Assembly: GCF_021390335.1 (NCBI RefSeq)
Contig: NZ_JAJUXK010000001.1
Span: 682,001 to 746,000 of the forward strand
DNA length: 64,000 bases
Reading direction: 5' to 3'
Origin: Dyadobacter sp. CY343
Lineage (GTDB): Bacteria; Bacteroidota; Bacteroidia; Cytophagales; Spirosomataceae
Under the pieces are notes generated by a model. That model searched no databases and was not told the DNA's origin. It saw nothing but the letters and a program-made list of their open reading frames with translations. Position 1 is the first letter of the stretch. The number at the start of each line of letters is the position of its first letter. Of this stretch, positions 53,615 through 63,158 are shown piece by piece. Position numbers and translations under genes: made by a program.

Positions 53615-55915
53615 ATGATTGAATTGCAACCCGGAAAGTATCGTCGTACCATCATACGTCTATGGAAGTATGTGGGACTTGGACTCGGTCTGGTTATCCT
53701 ATATATCGTTGCGGTTAGCTTTAATTTCTTTTGGCTATTCGGGGGAATGCCAGATCTTAAAATTCTTGAAAACCCCAAAAGCGAGCTAGCCTCCGAGCTG
53801 ATCAGTGAAGACGGAAAATCGCTGGGCAAGTATTTCTTCGAAAACAGGACGCAAATCGATATTTCCCAAATATCCCCCAACCTGATCGATGCACTGGTGG
53901 CGACCGAAGACGCACGCTTTGTGAATCACTCGGGGATCGATGCGAGAAGTTTGCTCCGTGTTTTTAAGGGAGTTGTTTCAGGAAATTCAAGTTCGGGAGG
54001 TGGAAGTACGCTCACGCAGCAGGTGGCCAAAAACCTTTTTAATACCCGTTCGGAAGAATATGAAGGGTTATTGGGTAAAATACCGGTGGTTCGGATTGTA
54101 ATAGCTAAAACAAAGGAGTGGGTGCTGGCGGTGATCCTGGAAAGGAAATACACCAAGCAGGAGATCATGCAAATGTACCTGAACACCGTATCCTTTGGTA
54201 ATAACACTTACGGGATTAAAGTAGCGGCGAAAACGTATTTCGATAAAGAAGCGTGGGACCTGAATGTGACCGAAGCTGCATTACTGGTTGGTATGTTGCA
54301 AAACCCGACGCTGTTTAATCCTTTGCGTTTCCCTAATAACGCCACAAACCGCCGGAATACGGTACTGGCGCAAATGATGAAATACGATTACATTCCCGAG
54401 GAAGATTTTCTGGTATATAAGGAAAAGCCACTCGGAATGAACTTCACCGTCGATAGTCACAATACCGGTCTGGCGCCTTACTTCCGGGAATCCATGCGGA
54501 ATTACCTCAAAAGCTGGGTGAAGATCTATAATGAAGAACACGACAAAGATTACGATCTCTATACCAGTGGCTTACGCATTTACACTACCATTGATTCCAG
54601 AATGCAGCGCTATCAGGAAGATGCTTTGAAGGAGCACATGAAAGAGCAGCAAAGGCTTTTTGACGCGCACTGGAAAGGCAGAAATCCCTGGACGTTTGAC
54701 AATGGAAAAGAAATACCTGGATTCCTGACCGCTGCGGCTAAAAAGTCGCCCCATTTCATTTCACTAAAAAGAGACCTAGGAGAAGAAGCGGCGTGGAAAA
54801 TCATGAAGAAACCTTACAAAATGAAGGTTTTTACGTGGGACGGAGAGAAAGAAATGATGATGAGCCCGATCGATTCGATCGCCTATTACAAACGTTTCCT
54901 GCGTGCCGGGATGATGTCCATGGATCCGAGAAACGGTCACGTAAAAGCGTGGGTGGGAGGTATTAATTTCAGATATTTCAAATACGATCACGTAAAACAG
55001 GGCTCACGCCAGCCGGGCTCCACATTCAAGCCGTTTGTATATGTGTCGGCATTGGATAAAAGCTTTCTTACTCCATGCGACCACGTAACGGATCAGCCGG
55101 TTTATTTTGGCCCGTCTGACGGCGTTCCCGGAGGCTGGTCGCCGAGTAACTCGAATAACAAATACTCTTATCAGTCACTATCCCTGCGACAAGCGCTTGG
55201 AAAATCTGTCAACACGGTCAGTGCTTACCTGATGAAAATGGTGCGGCCTAAAACGGTTGTTGAATATGCACACAAGCTTGGTATTACGAGCAATCTGCAA
55301 GCGGTACCTTCCCTTTGTCTGGGAATCAGTGACGTGTCGGTTTATGAAATGGTAGGCGCATATTGCGCATTTGCAAACGGAGGACACCGCACAGAACCTA
55401 TGACCATTCTGCGCATCGAAGACCGTTATGGAAATGTATTGCAGGAGTTTTTCCAGAAGCAAAATCAGGAGATCAGCGCGAATATGGCGTATAATATGCT
55501 CTATCTGATGCGTGGTGCCGTGGAAGATCCGGGTGGCACGGCAGGAAGATTGAGACAGTGGGGCGTAACCGACGGCAATGAAATAGCTGCTAAAACCGGA
55601 ACAACTTCCAATTATTCCGATGGCTGGTTTATGGGTATTACTCAAAATCTGGTTTCCGGAATATGGGTAGGCGGCGAAGATCGGGCTATTCACTTCCGTA
55701 CTATTGCACTGGGCCAGGGTGGCCGCGTGGCAATGCCGGCCTGGGGGATGTTTATGCAAAAAGTATATGCGGACCAGACCTTGGTTCAATACCGTAAAGG
55801 CCCATTTAACAAGCCAGAAAACTACGTGAGGGAATGCGGCAATGTGCCTGCCGGCGACAGTACAGACACTTATGTACCGCCTTCGCGCTCCGACGATGAA
55901 GGTGTGTTGTTCTAA
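53615..55915 (+). CDS. Class A penicillin-binding protein 1A
   Basis: The 766-residue enzyme polymerises and cross-links peptidoglycan. One membrane helix (about 20-42) is followed by the GT51 glycosyltransferase domain with the catalytic E98 in VATEDARFVNHSGIDA and GGGSTLTQQVAKNLF. The transpeptidase domain has the S469-x-x-K472 active site in QPGSTFKPF, the SVN motif in LGKSVNTVSAY, and KTG at 660-662 in AAKTGTTSNYSDGW. It leads a probable operon PBP1A-glycerate kinase-uvrC with gaps of 18 and 15 bp. Confidence 0.95.
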   Translation: MIELQPGKYRRTIIRLWKYVGLGLGLVILYIVAVSFNFFWLFGGMPDLKILENPKSELASELISEDGKSLGKYFFENRTQIDISQISPNLIDALVATEDARFVNHSGIDARSLLRVFKGVVSGNSSSGGGSTLTQQVAKNLFNTRSEEYEGLLGKIPVVRIVIAKTKEWVLAVILERKYTKQEIMQMYLNTVSFGNNTYGIKVAAKTYFDKEAWDLNVTEAALLVGMLQNPTLFNPLRFPNNATNRRNTVLAQMMKYDYIPEEDFLVYKEKPLGMNFTVDSHNTGLAPYFRESMRNYLKSWVKIYNEEHDKDYDLYTSGLRIYTTIDSRMQRYQEDALKEHMKEQQRLFDAHWKGRNPWTFDNGKEIPGFLTAAAKKSPHFISLKRDLGEEAAWKIMKKPYKMKVFTWDGEKEMMMSPIDSIAYYKRFLRAGMMSMDPRNGHVKAWVGGINFRYFKYDHVKQGSRQPGSTFKPFVYVSALDKSFLTPCDHVTDQPVYFGPSDGVPGGWSPSNSNNKYSYQSLSLRQALGKSVNTVSAYLMKMVRPKTVVEYAHKLGITSNLQAVPSLCLGISDVSVYEMVGAYCAFANGGHRTEPMTILRIEDRYGNVLQEFFQKQNQEISANMAYNMLYLMRGAVEDPGGTAGRLRQWGVTDGNEIAAKTGTTSNYSDGWFMGITQNLVSGIWVGGEDRAIHFRTIALGQGGRVAMPAWGMFMQKVYADQTLVQYRKGPFNKPENYVRECGNVPAGDSTDTYVPPSRSDDEGVLF

Positions 55916-55933
55916 TTTTTTCCAAATCGCCTT

Positions 55934-57082
55934 GTGAATATTCTCGTTGCACCCGACAAATTCCGCGGTTCGCTGGAAGCGGACGAAGTTTGTGATGCGA
56001 TCAGGGAAGGGATTTTGCTTGCATTTCCTGAGGCGAATGTGACAACGGTACCGCTGGCCGATGGTGGCGAGGGTACTGCGCAGATTTTGACAAAACAGGC
56101 AGGTGGAGTCTCGATCACCACAAGAGCAACAGACCCGCTCGGCCGGGAAATGGAAGCATCCTACGGTTTGTCTGCGGATCGAAAAGTGGCATTTATAGAA
56201 ATGGCTGCTGCTTCCGGTTTGAAACTGTTGAAAACATCAGAGCGAAATCCTACATTGACCACTACTTTCGGAACCGGCGAGCTGATTTTAGATGCGTTAG
56301 ATAAAGGCGTGACAAAGATCATCCTGGGAATTGGCGGCAGCGCCACAACCGACGGAGGTATTGGCGTAGCGGCGGCGCTGGGTTACCGGTTTTTTGATAA
56401 AAATAATGCACAACTAGCGCCGATTGGCGAGTCGCTCAGTCTGATAACCCACATTGACACTACCAATGCGGATCCACGACTAAAAGATATTTCTATTGAA
56501 GTAGCTTGCGATGTTACCAATCCATTATTTGGTCAAAATGGCGCTGCTTATATTTATGGTCCGCAAAAGGGCGCAACGCCTGAAATGGTAGAAACGCTGG
56601 ATAATGGACTGAGAAATCTTGCCAGAATGGCTACTGAAACTTTCCACGAAGATTATAGCGAGATTCCGGGCGCAGGTGCAGCTGGCGGGCTTGGGGCTGG
56701 TTGTATGTGGTTTTTGAATGCAACCTTAAAAGACGGTGTCAGTATCGTAGTCGAGCAAAGTAATATTACGGAATTGATCAAAAACGCTGATCTGGTCATT
56801 ACCGGCGAAGGTAAAATCGACGAACAGACGCTAAGCGGAAAGGTCGTAAAAGGGCTTGCCAATCATTGTAAACAATATAATGTTCCGCTTGCGGCTGTCT
56901 GCGGAACACTGCAAATTACTTCTGAGCAAGGCAGAGAAGCGGGAATTACTTACGCAGTATCAGTTTTAAACCGGCCAATGGACCTGGAAACCGCGCAAAC
57001 GGAGGCTTTCGGGTTAGTCCGTGACGCAACTTTTCAACTGGTACGCTTGTTTTTTCAACAGACCCGGTCTGATAATTCCTGA
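55934..57082 (+). CDS. Glycerate kinase
   Basis: The 382-residue protein is a GlxK/GarK-type glycerate 2-kinase: NILVAPDKFRGSLEADEVCD starts it, then VPLADGGEGTAQIL, ILGIGGSATTDGGIGVAAAL and GAGAAGGLGAGCMWFL, and the C-terminal ADLVITGEGKIDEQTLSGK. The start is GTG 55934. It phosphorylates D-glycerate to 2-phosphoglycerate. It sits between PBP1A and uvrC with short gaps; a functional link to either is not obvious. Confidence 0.93.
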   Translation: MNILVAPDKFRGSLEADEVCDAIREGILLAFPEANVTTVPLADGGEGTAQILTKQAGGVSITTRATDPLGREMEASYGLSADRKVAFIEMAAASGLKLLKTSERNPTLTTTFGTGELILDALDKGVTKIILGIGGSATTDGGIGVAAALGYRFFDKNNAQLAPIGESLSLITHIDTTNADPRLKDISIEVACDVTNPLFGQNGAAYIYGPQKGATPEMVETLDNGLRNLARMATETFHEDYSEIPGAGAAGGLGAGCMWFLNATLKDGVSIVVEQSNITELIKNADLVITGEGKIDEQTLSGKVVKGLANHCKQYNVPLAAVCGTLQITSEQGREAGITYAVSVLNRPMDLETAQTEAFGLVRDATFQLVRLFFQQTRSDNS

Positions 57083-57097
57083 GCATATTTACATTAA

Positions 57098-58906
57098 ATG
57101 TCTGAATTCAATTACAAGGAGGAGATTTCAAAAATTCCGATGGATCCCGGAGTTTATCGTTATTTCGACGAAACGGGAGAAGTAATATATGTGGGCAAAG
57201 CCAAAAGCCTGCGGAATCGCGTTTCGAGTTATTTCCTCAAAAACAATCAGCACGACAGAAAGACAAGAAGGCTGGTCAGTCAGATCAGGCGGATTGAATA
57301 TACCATCGTTTTGAGCGAGTGGGACGCGCTTTTGCTGGAAAATCAGCTGATCAAACAATTGCAGCCCAAATTCAATATTCTACTTAAAGACGACAAAACA
57401 TATCCCTTCATCTGCATTACCGACGAGCCTTTCCCAAGGGTATTTCCAACTCGTAATATGGATCGCGGCAAAGGTACTTTTTACGGCCCTTTCGCCAATC
57501 TGAGATCCATGCACACGTTGCTGGATATGTTCAAATCGCTGTATCAGATCAGATCCTGCCAGCTTCCGCTCACCAAGCAGAATATTGAAGCAAGAAAATT
57601 TAAAGTTTGTCTGGAATACCATATTGGCAATTGCAAAGGTCCGTGCGAGGGATTGCAAACGGAACCGGAATACAATGCAGAAATAGAGCAGGTACATAAT
57701 ATCCTGAAAGGGAACCTGTCTTCTCCCCAGCAATATTTCAAAGAAAAAATGCTGGCCGCGGCTGAGCAAATGGCCTTTGAAAAGGCGCATTCCTGGAAAA
57801 CTAAGATTGAGCATCTTTCCAATTTTCAAAGTAAAGCAACAGTAATCAACCCAAGGATCGGCAATATTGATGTACTCACGATCGTGTCGGATGAAGAAGC
57901 GGCTTATCTCAATTTTATGAAAATAAAACAGGGATATATGGTCGCGACGCAGACGATTGAGGTGAAGAAAAAGCTAGACGAAACTGACCACGAAATTCTC
58001 GCGATGCTGATCATTGAAATGCGCGCTACTTATGGTTCAGAGGCGAAAGAGCTGATTTCCAATATCAAACCAGATCTTGAAATGCGGCTCGAAGTAACTG
58101 TTCCGCAAATTGGTGACAAGAAAAAACTGCTGGATATGTCCATGAAAAATGTAATGTATTTCAGAAGGGAAAAGGCGGAGCGCAGAGAAGTAGAAGCTTC
58201 CGCGACTTCTTCAAAAAAAGACCGGGTATTGATCAGGTTGAAGTCGGATTTGCAGCTGAAATCACTTCCAAGGCACATTGAATGCTTCGATAACTCCAAT
58301 ATCCAGGGTACCAACCCGGTGGCCGCGATGGTTTGCTTTAAAGAAGGAAAACCGTCGAAAAAGGATTACCGCCATTTTAATATCAAAACTGTGATCGGGC
58401 CCAATGACTTCGCCTCCATGAACGAAATTGTGGGCCGGCGATATCTCAGGGTGATCTCCGAGGAGCAGCCGCTACCCGACCTGATCGTGATCGACGGAGG
58501 AAAAGGGCAGCTCGGCGCTGCCTGTGATGCATTGAAAAGCCTGGGTATTTACGGACAGATCCCGATAATAGGTATTGCCAAAAGGTTGGAAGAAATCTAT
58601 TTCCCCGAGGATTCGCTGCCGCTTTATATCGATAAAAAATCAGAATCACTGAAACTGATCCAGCAGATCAGAGATGAAGCCCACCGTTTTGCGATCACAT
58701 TCCACCGCGATAAACGCAGCAAAGGAAGCCTGGTAAGTGAGCTGGAAGGAGTAGTGGGTGTGGGTAAAGTGACGGCCACCAAGTTGCTGAAACATTTTGG
58801 CTCGGTGCGGGGTATTCGTGAAAGTTCACTCGAAACGCTTACCGATCTGGTAGGGCTGGACCGTGCTAAGAAAGTGCGGGCTTACTTCGATGCTATGGCA
58901 GAGTAA
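57098..58906 (+). CDS. uvrC: Excinuclease ABC subunit C
   Basis: UvrC makes both incisions in nucleotide excision repair. The 602-residue protein has the GIY-YIG nuclease domain (DPGVYRYFDETGEVIYVGKA), a Cys-containing region FKVCLEYHIGNCKGPCEG, and a UVR-like segment. The RNase H-like domain begins HIECFDNSNIQGTNPVAAMV with the catalytic aspartate and includes LIVIDGGKGQLGAA. The C-terminal helix-hairpin-helix part has EGVVGVGKVTATKLLKHFG. Its last 14 bp overlap the convergent flavoprotein gene. Confidence 0.97.
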   Translation: MSEFNYKEEISKIPMDPGVYRYFDETGEVIYVGKAKSLRNRVSSYFLKNNQHDRKTRRLVSQIRRIEYTIVLSEWDALLLENQLIKQLQPKFNILLKDDKTYPFICITDEPFPRVFPTRNMDRGKGTFYGPFANLRSMHTLLDMFKSLYQIRSCQLPLTKQNIEARKFKVCLEYHIGNCKGPCEGLQTEPEYNAEIEQVHNILKGNLSSPQQYFKEKMLAAAEQMAFEKAHSWKTKIEHLSNFQSKATVINPRIGNIDVLTIVSDEEAAYLNFMKIKQGYMVATQTIEVKKKLDETDHEILAMLIIEMRATYGSEAKELISNIKPDLEMRLEVTVPQIGDKKKLLDMSMKNVMYFRREKAERREVEASATSSKKDRVLIRLKSDLQLKSLPRHIECFDNSNIQGTNPVAAMVCFKEGKPSKKDYRHFNIKTVIGPNDFASMNEIVGRRYLRVISEEQPLPDLIVIDGGKGQLGAACDALKSLGIYGQIPIIGIAKRLEEIYFPEDSLPLYIDKKSESLKLIQQIRDEAHRFAITFHRDKRSKGSLVSELEGVVGVGKVTATKLLKHFGSVRGIRESSLETLTDLVGLDRAKKVRAYFDAMAE

Positions 58907-60119
58907 CGCCAATACTTTTACCCGCAATATAACCCGTGGTCCAGGCATTCTGGAAGTTGAACCCGCCTGTAATTCCGTCTACATCCATTACTTCGCCGGC
59001 AAAGTACAAACCGGGAACAGAGCGGCTTTGCAATGTATCAGGATCAATATCAGATAATGCAATGCCGCCGCAGGTGACAAACTCCTCCTTAAAAGTCGTT
59101 TTACCACTTACCTTAAACTGACTATTCGTAAGTACCTCGGCCAGTTTGTTCAATGCTTTATTGCTTGCATCAACCCATTTCAGGTTCTCAGGAATTTCGA
59201 CAATATCTGTAAATGCCTTCCAAAGTCTCAGCGGCAGGCCAAATCGTGCATTAGAAGCGATTTGCTGTTTGGGCGTTTTGGTTCGCTCGCCTGTCAGAAA
59301 TTCCCTCACCTGTTGCTCGTTTAAATCCGGCAGCCAGTTTACTTTGCAGATGAAATTGTAGTCATTTTCAGCCAATTCGCGCGCTCCCCAGGCGGAGAGT
59401 TTTAATACCGCCGGCCCGCTCAAACCCCAGTGCGTGATCAACAGCGGCCCGCGCCATTCATATTTGGTGCCCATTATTTTCACCACTGTATCCTGAACTG
59501 AAACACCGGCGAGCGGCAGCAGGTAGTTTTCAGGGGTATTAAATGTAAAAAGCGACGGGACCGGCGAAATGATCTGGTGCTGGTGTTTTTCGATCCAGTC
59601 GAAACTGCTTAGCCGGGGATAACCGCCGGTAGCGATCAGGAGCCGATCCGTTTCCAAGATTTCATTTTCTCCGATAGTTAATGTAAAACCTCCATTTTCC
59701 TTTGGAACAAAAGAGTCCACGGTGGTACTGGTTCGGATCTCGATGTTTAGCAGTTTAGCTGTCCGGAGCATACATTCAATCACAGTATGCGATGAATCGG
59801 AGATCGGAAACATTCTGCCGTCGGGCTCTGTTTTCAATTTTACGCCGCGTCTTTCAAACCAGGATACGGTCGCATTTGCGTCAAATCGGGGCAGCAGCTT
59901 CCGCATCAATTTTTCGCCCCGTGGGTAATTTTTAATGAAAAAACGCAGATCAGTAGGGTTATTGGTCACATTACAGCGCCCGCCGCCTGAAATGCGGACT
60001 TTATTCAAAACTGTCCTGTTTTTTTCCAGAACAACGATTCTGGCTCCTGGAAATGTCTCGGCGGCGGTAATGGCGGCCATAAAGCCGGAAGCGCCGCCTC
60101 CGATAATTGCGATGTGCAT
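58893..60119 (-). CDS. HI0933/YhiN-family flavoprotein (NAD(P)/FAD-dependent oxidoreductase)
   Basis: I use ATG 60119 (408 residues, MHIAIIGGGASGFMAAITAA), since the dinucleotide-binding GGGASG then falls at the family position; ATG 60137 would add six residues. Other motifs are VLEKNRTVLNKVRISGGGRC then NVTNN, WFERRGVKLKTEPDGRMFP, LIATGGYPRLSSF and the C-terminal GLYFAGEVMDVDGITGGFNF. These are all HI0933-family signatures. FAD binding is expected, but no physiological reaction is known. It is convergent to uvrC and divergent from the saccharopine-dehydrogenase-like gene. Confidence 0.9.
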   Translation of the reverse strand: MHIAIIGGGASGFMAAITAAETFPGARIVVLEKNRTVLNKVRISGGGRCNVTNNPTDLRFFIKNYPRGEKLMRKLLPRFDANATVSWFERRGVKLKTEPDGRMFPISDSSHTVIECMLRTAKLLNIEIRTSTTVDSFVPKENGGFTLTIGENEILETDRLLIATGGYPRLSSFDWIEKHQHQIISPVPSLFTFNTPENYLLPLAGVSVQDTVVKIMGTKYEWRGPLLITHWGLSGPAVLKLSAWGARELAENDYNFICKVNWLPDLNEQQVREFLTGERTKTPKQQIASNARFGLPLRLWKAFTDIVEIPENLKWVDASNKALNKLAEVLTNSQFKVSGKTTFKEEFVTCGGIALSDIDPDTLQSRSVPGLYFAGEVMDVDGITGGFNFQNAWTTGYIAGKSIGVTLP

Positions 60120-60231
60120 AGGTATTGATTTGTTCATGCAAAAATGAAATGTAAGTTTTAAAATCTGGTATTTCTTTTCATATCTTTCAAACCCCTTGAA
60201 AAAATTTAACTAAAACCAGCAAAAACTATAC

Positions 60232-61284
60232 ATGCAAAAAATCCTCGTTATCGGTTTAGGCAAAGTCGGCTCCCTCGTGGGAACGCTTTTAAGCAAAAGA
60301 TTTACAGTTACGGGCCTGGATAAGGCATCGCCATCTTCCAAGCTACCATTTATAGTACATGCTGGTGATGTAAATGATCCGGCCACACTTGATCAGATGC
60401 TGGCTGGGCAAGATGCAGTCGTTTCGTGTATGCCCTATAATCTCAACCTTCCTATTGCCCAAAAAGCCTATCAACACAGCATTCACTATTTCGATCTTAC
60501 CGAAGATGTAGGTACCACCGCGGCGATCCGCGAGCTTGCCAAGGATAGCAACAATGTATTTGCGCCGCAATGCGGACTTGCGCCGGGGTTTATAGGAATA
60601 GTAGGGATGGATCTGGCAAAGCGATTTACCAAACTTCGGGATATTGAGCTCCGGGTAGGCGCATTACCACGTTACCCGAACGGGTTAATGGGCTATTCGT
60701 TCACTTGGTCGCCGGCCGGTGTTGTGAATGAATATATTAATGATGCCGAGGTGATCCATAATGGCGTCCGCAAAATGGTTCCGTCGCTGGAAGGCATTGA
60801 AATGATCAATATCGAAGGCCAGGAATTTGAAGCATTTATTACTTCGGGCGGACTCGGAACAATGTGCGAGACGCTGGAAGGAAAGCTGGATACGCTCAAT
60901 TACAAGACGATCCGCTACCCGGGACATTGCAGCCTGATGCGTTTTATGCTATATGAATTGTGTTTGAAAGACAAACGCGAGCTGGTGGAACAGATATTAA
61001 CCGAGGCTAAACCGCCTGTGCAGCAGGATGTTGTGTACGTGTATGCGGTTGTGGAAGGCTGGAAGGAAAACCGGCTGGAACGCGAGGAGTTTTATAAAGC
61101 CTATCATCCTGTTGAGATCGACGGCCTGCATTGGCGCGCTATTTCCTGGACAACTGCTGCTTCTATTGCCTCAGTTGTGGAACTGGTGGCAGACGGGAAG
61201 TTGCAGCAAAAGGGTTTTATCAGACAAGAAGACATATTGCTGGCCGACTTCATGAGCACAGAGAATGGTCAGTTTTTTAAATAA
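60232..61284 (+). CDS. Saccharopine dehydrogenase-like protein
   Basis: The 350-residue protein has an N-terminal NAD(P)-binding Rossmann fold (ILVIGLGKVGSLVGTLLSKR) and the saccharopine-dehydrogenase C-terminal domain (CGLAPGFIGIVGMDLAKRF, LGTMCETLEGKLDTLNYKTI, RYPGHCSLMRFMLYEL). Saccharopine dehydrogenase cleaves saccharopine to alpha-aminoadipate semialdehyde and glutamate. The next gene, 12 bp away, is an ALDH7-like enzyme that would oxidise that semialdehyde, so lysine breakdown is the best reading. A -7-like TATCTTTC lies at 60181-60188. Confidence 0.87.
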   Translation: MQKILVIGLGKVGSLVGTLLSKRFTVTGLDKASPSSKLPFIVHAGDVNDPATLDQMLAGQDAVVSCMPYNLNLPIAQKAYQHSIHYFDLTEDVGTTAAIRELAKDSNNVFAPQCGLAPGFIGIVGMDLAKRFTKLRDIELRVGALPRYPNGLMGYSFTWSPAGVVNEYINDAEVIHNGVRKMVPSLEGIEMINIEGQEFEAFITSGGLGTMCETLEGKLDTLNYKTIRYPGHCSLMRFMLYELCLKDKRELVEQILTEAKPPVQQDVVYVYAVVEGWKENRLEREEFYKAYHPVEIDGLHWRAISWTTAASIASVVELVADGKLQQKGFIRQEDILLADFMSTENGQFFK

Positions 61285-61296
61285 AATCTTATTAAA

Positions 61297-62835
61297 ATGA
61301 CTGATATAAATATCGTATTAAGCAAGCTGGGCATCCAGGATCTTAATAATGGGATCAGTACCGGGCAGAAAAGCTGGATCGGCGACGGGGATGTGATCGA
61401 ATCTTTTTCACCGGTGAACGGGCGAAAAATCGGTGGAGCTAATCAGGCAGAACGCAGTGACTACGACGCTGTGGTGAACAAAGCAGCCAGCGCATTCAAA
61501 TCCTGGCGGGAGATACCGGCTCCAAAAAGAGGTGAAATTGTTCGGCAAATGGGCGAAGAGCTCCGGAAATTCAAGTCCGAGCTGGGTACGCTGGTAAGTT
61601 ATGAAATGGGCAAAAGTTTGCAGGAAGGGCTGGGTGAGGTTCAGGAAATGATCGATATCGCCGATTTTGCAGTGGGGCTGTCGCGCCAGCTTTATGGACT
61701 AAGTATGCACAGCGAGCGTCCGCAGCACAGAATGTATGAGCAGTGGCACCCGCTGGGGATTGTCGGGATTATTTCCGCATTCAATTTTCCAGTCGCGGTA
61801 TGGTCCTGGAATGCGATGCTTGCGTGGGTTTGCGGGGATGTTTGTATCTGGAAACCTTCGGAGAAAACGCCGCTTACCGCGCTGGCTTGTCAGAATATCA
61901 TAAAGACAGTACTTCAAAATAACGAGATCCCGGAAGGTGTTTCGTGTGTAGTTACCGGCGGACGGGAGGCAGGTGAGTGGCTGGCAACTGACTCGCGCAT
62001 TGCGCTGGTATCCGCAACAGGCAGCACCCGAATGGGCCGGGCGGTGGGAGAGGCAGTCGCGAAAAGATTGGGACGCAGCTTGCTGGAACTGGGTGGAAAC
62101 AATGCAATTATCGTTTCTCAGCACGCAGACCTGGCAGTTGCGATTCCAGGTATTGTTTTCGGGGCAGTAGGCACAGCCGGTCAGCGCTGCACTTCTACGC
62201 GCAGGGTAATCTTGCACGAAAGTATTTTTGAAGAGGTGAAGGAGAAGTTGGTACGCGCCTATTCGCAGCTGAGAATAGGCAATCCGCTTGACCCGGAAAT
62301 TCATGTGGGGCCTTTGATTGATATTGATGCTGTGAAGGAATACGAGAAAACCGTTCAAAAGGTGAAAGACGCCGGTGGAAAATTTCTGGTTGAGCCGCGG
62401 GTATTGGCGGGCGATGCGTTTTCGTCCGGCTGCTACGTCGCGCCTTGTATTGCTGAGGTTGAAAGTCAGTTTGAAATTGTACAGCACGAGACTTTCGCGC
62501 CGATTTTATATTTAATCAAATACAGCTCGCTTGAAGAAGCGATTGAAATCCAGAACAGTGTGCCGCAGGGGCTGTCTTCCGCAATCTTTACGCTGAATAT
62601 CAGGGAGTCGGAACAATTTCTGTCACAGACTGGCTCCGATTGTGGCATTGCGAATGTTAATATAGGTACGTCGGGTGCGGAGATAGGAGGGGCTTTCGGC
62701 GGCGAGAAGGAAACGGGCGGAGGAAGGGAATCGGGTTCAGATGCGTGGAAAGCGTATATGAGAAGACAGACGAACACGATCAATTTCGGAAATACGCTGC
62801 CGCTGGCGCAGGGAATAAAGTTTGAGATTGACTGA
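61297..62835 (+). CDS. ALDH7-like aldehyde dehydrogenase (probable alpha-aminoadipate semialdehyde dehydrogenase)
   Basis: The 512-residue NAD(P)-dependent enzyme has YEQWHPLGIVGIISAFNFPV, VCIWKPSEKTPLTALACQN, the catalytic general base E264 in LLELGGNNAIIV, and the nucleophile C298 in AGQRCTSTRRVI. The C-terminal GGAFGGEKETGGGRESGSDA and WKAYMRR fit the ALDH7/antiquitin branch (alpha-aminoadipate semialdehyde or piperideine-6-carboxylate dehydrogenase). Adjacency to a saccharopine dehydrogenase-like gene supports this. A new promoter follows its stop, so the next genes form a separate unit. Confidence 0.9.
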   Translation: MTDINIVLSKLGIQDLNNGISTGQKSWIGDGDVIESFSPVNGRKIGGANQAERSDYDAVVNKAASAFKSWREIPAPKRGEIVRQMGEELRKFKSELGTLVSYEMGKSLQEGLGEVQEMIDIADFAVGLSRQLYGLSMHSERPQHRMYEQWHPLGIVGIISAFNFPVAVWSWNAMLAWVCGDVCIWKPSEKTPLTALACQNIIKTVLQNNEIPEGVSCVVTGGREAGEWLATDSRIALVSATGSTRMGRAVGEAVAKRLGRSLLELGGNNAIIVSQHADLAVAIPGIVFGAVGTAGQRCTSTRRVILHESIFEEVKEKLVRAYSQLRIGNPLDPEIHVGPLIDIDAVKEYEKTVQKVKDAGGKFLVEPRVLAGDAFSSGCYVAPCIAEVESQFEIVQHETFAPILYLIKYSSLEEAIEIQNSVPQGLSSAIFTLNIRESEQFLSQTGSDCGIANVNIGTSGAEIGGAFGGEKETGGGRESGSDAWKAYMRRQTNTINFGNTLPLAQGIKFEID

Positions 62836-62853
62836 GTAAAATTTTTAACTTTG
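62821..62853 (+). promoter_or_regulatory. Consensus Bacteroidota promoter of the lasso-peptide-type cluster
   Basis: TTTG at 62821-62824 and TAACTTTG at 62846-62853 match both promoter elements with a 21-bp spacer. This is the best promoter in the window. The -33 element lies in the last codons of the ALDH gene. Transcription would start near 62860, about 30 nt before the PqqD-like ATG. Confidence 0.65.
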
Positions 62854-62889
62854 TAGAAGCAGCCTATCAATCATTCCAAGCTTCTCTAA

Positions 62890-63156
62890 ATGAAATACCA
62901 GTTAACCTCAGATCAGATTTCTTCGAAAGTAGCAGGTGAAACAGTTATTCTGAATCACAAAAAAGGAGCATATTATGGTCTCGATGAAGTAGGTGTAATG
63001 ATCTGGGATTTGCTTGAAAAAGGCCCGCAGACACTTGAATCACTTTGTGAAGTTGTAGAAAGTGAATATGAAGTGGACGCCGAGACTTGCAAAAGTGACC
63101 TGGAAGTTTTGCTTAAAGATCTGATGGCAGAGAAATTGGTGGAAATAGTTAAATAG
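62890..63156 (+). CDS. PqqD-like RiPP recognition protein (lasso-peptide B1 type)
   Basis: The 88-residue protein has the PqqD-like winged-helix fold: VAGETVILNHKKGAYYGLDE then VGVMIWDLLEKG, followed by a helix with LESLCEVVESEYEVDAETCK and the end LLKDLMAEKLVEI. Such RiPP recognition elements bind the leader of a precursor peptide and hand it to the processing enzyme. The next gene, 2 bp after the stop, is a B2-type protease, so this should be the B1 partner. No precursor gene is seen between the promoter and this ATG, only about 55 bp. Confidence 0.88.
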   Translation: MKYQLTSDQISSKVAGETVILNHKKGAYYGLDEVGVMIWDLLEKGPQTLESLCEVVESEYEVDAETCKSDLEVLLKDLMAEKLVEIVK

Positions 63157-63158
63157 AT

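Noticed and set aside
61699..62487. Long antisense frame in the ALDH gene
   Set aside because: It mirrors the coding strand of a well-conserved enzyme and has no recognisable domain.
62890..63156. PqqD of a pyrroloquinoline-quinone operon
   Set aside because: No pqqA, B, C or E is adjacent; the next genes are a B2-type protease and an HprK-like kinase.
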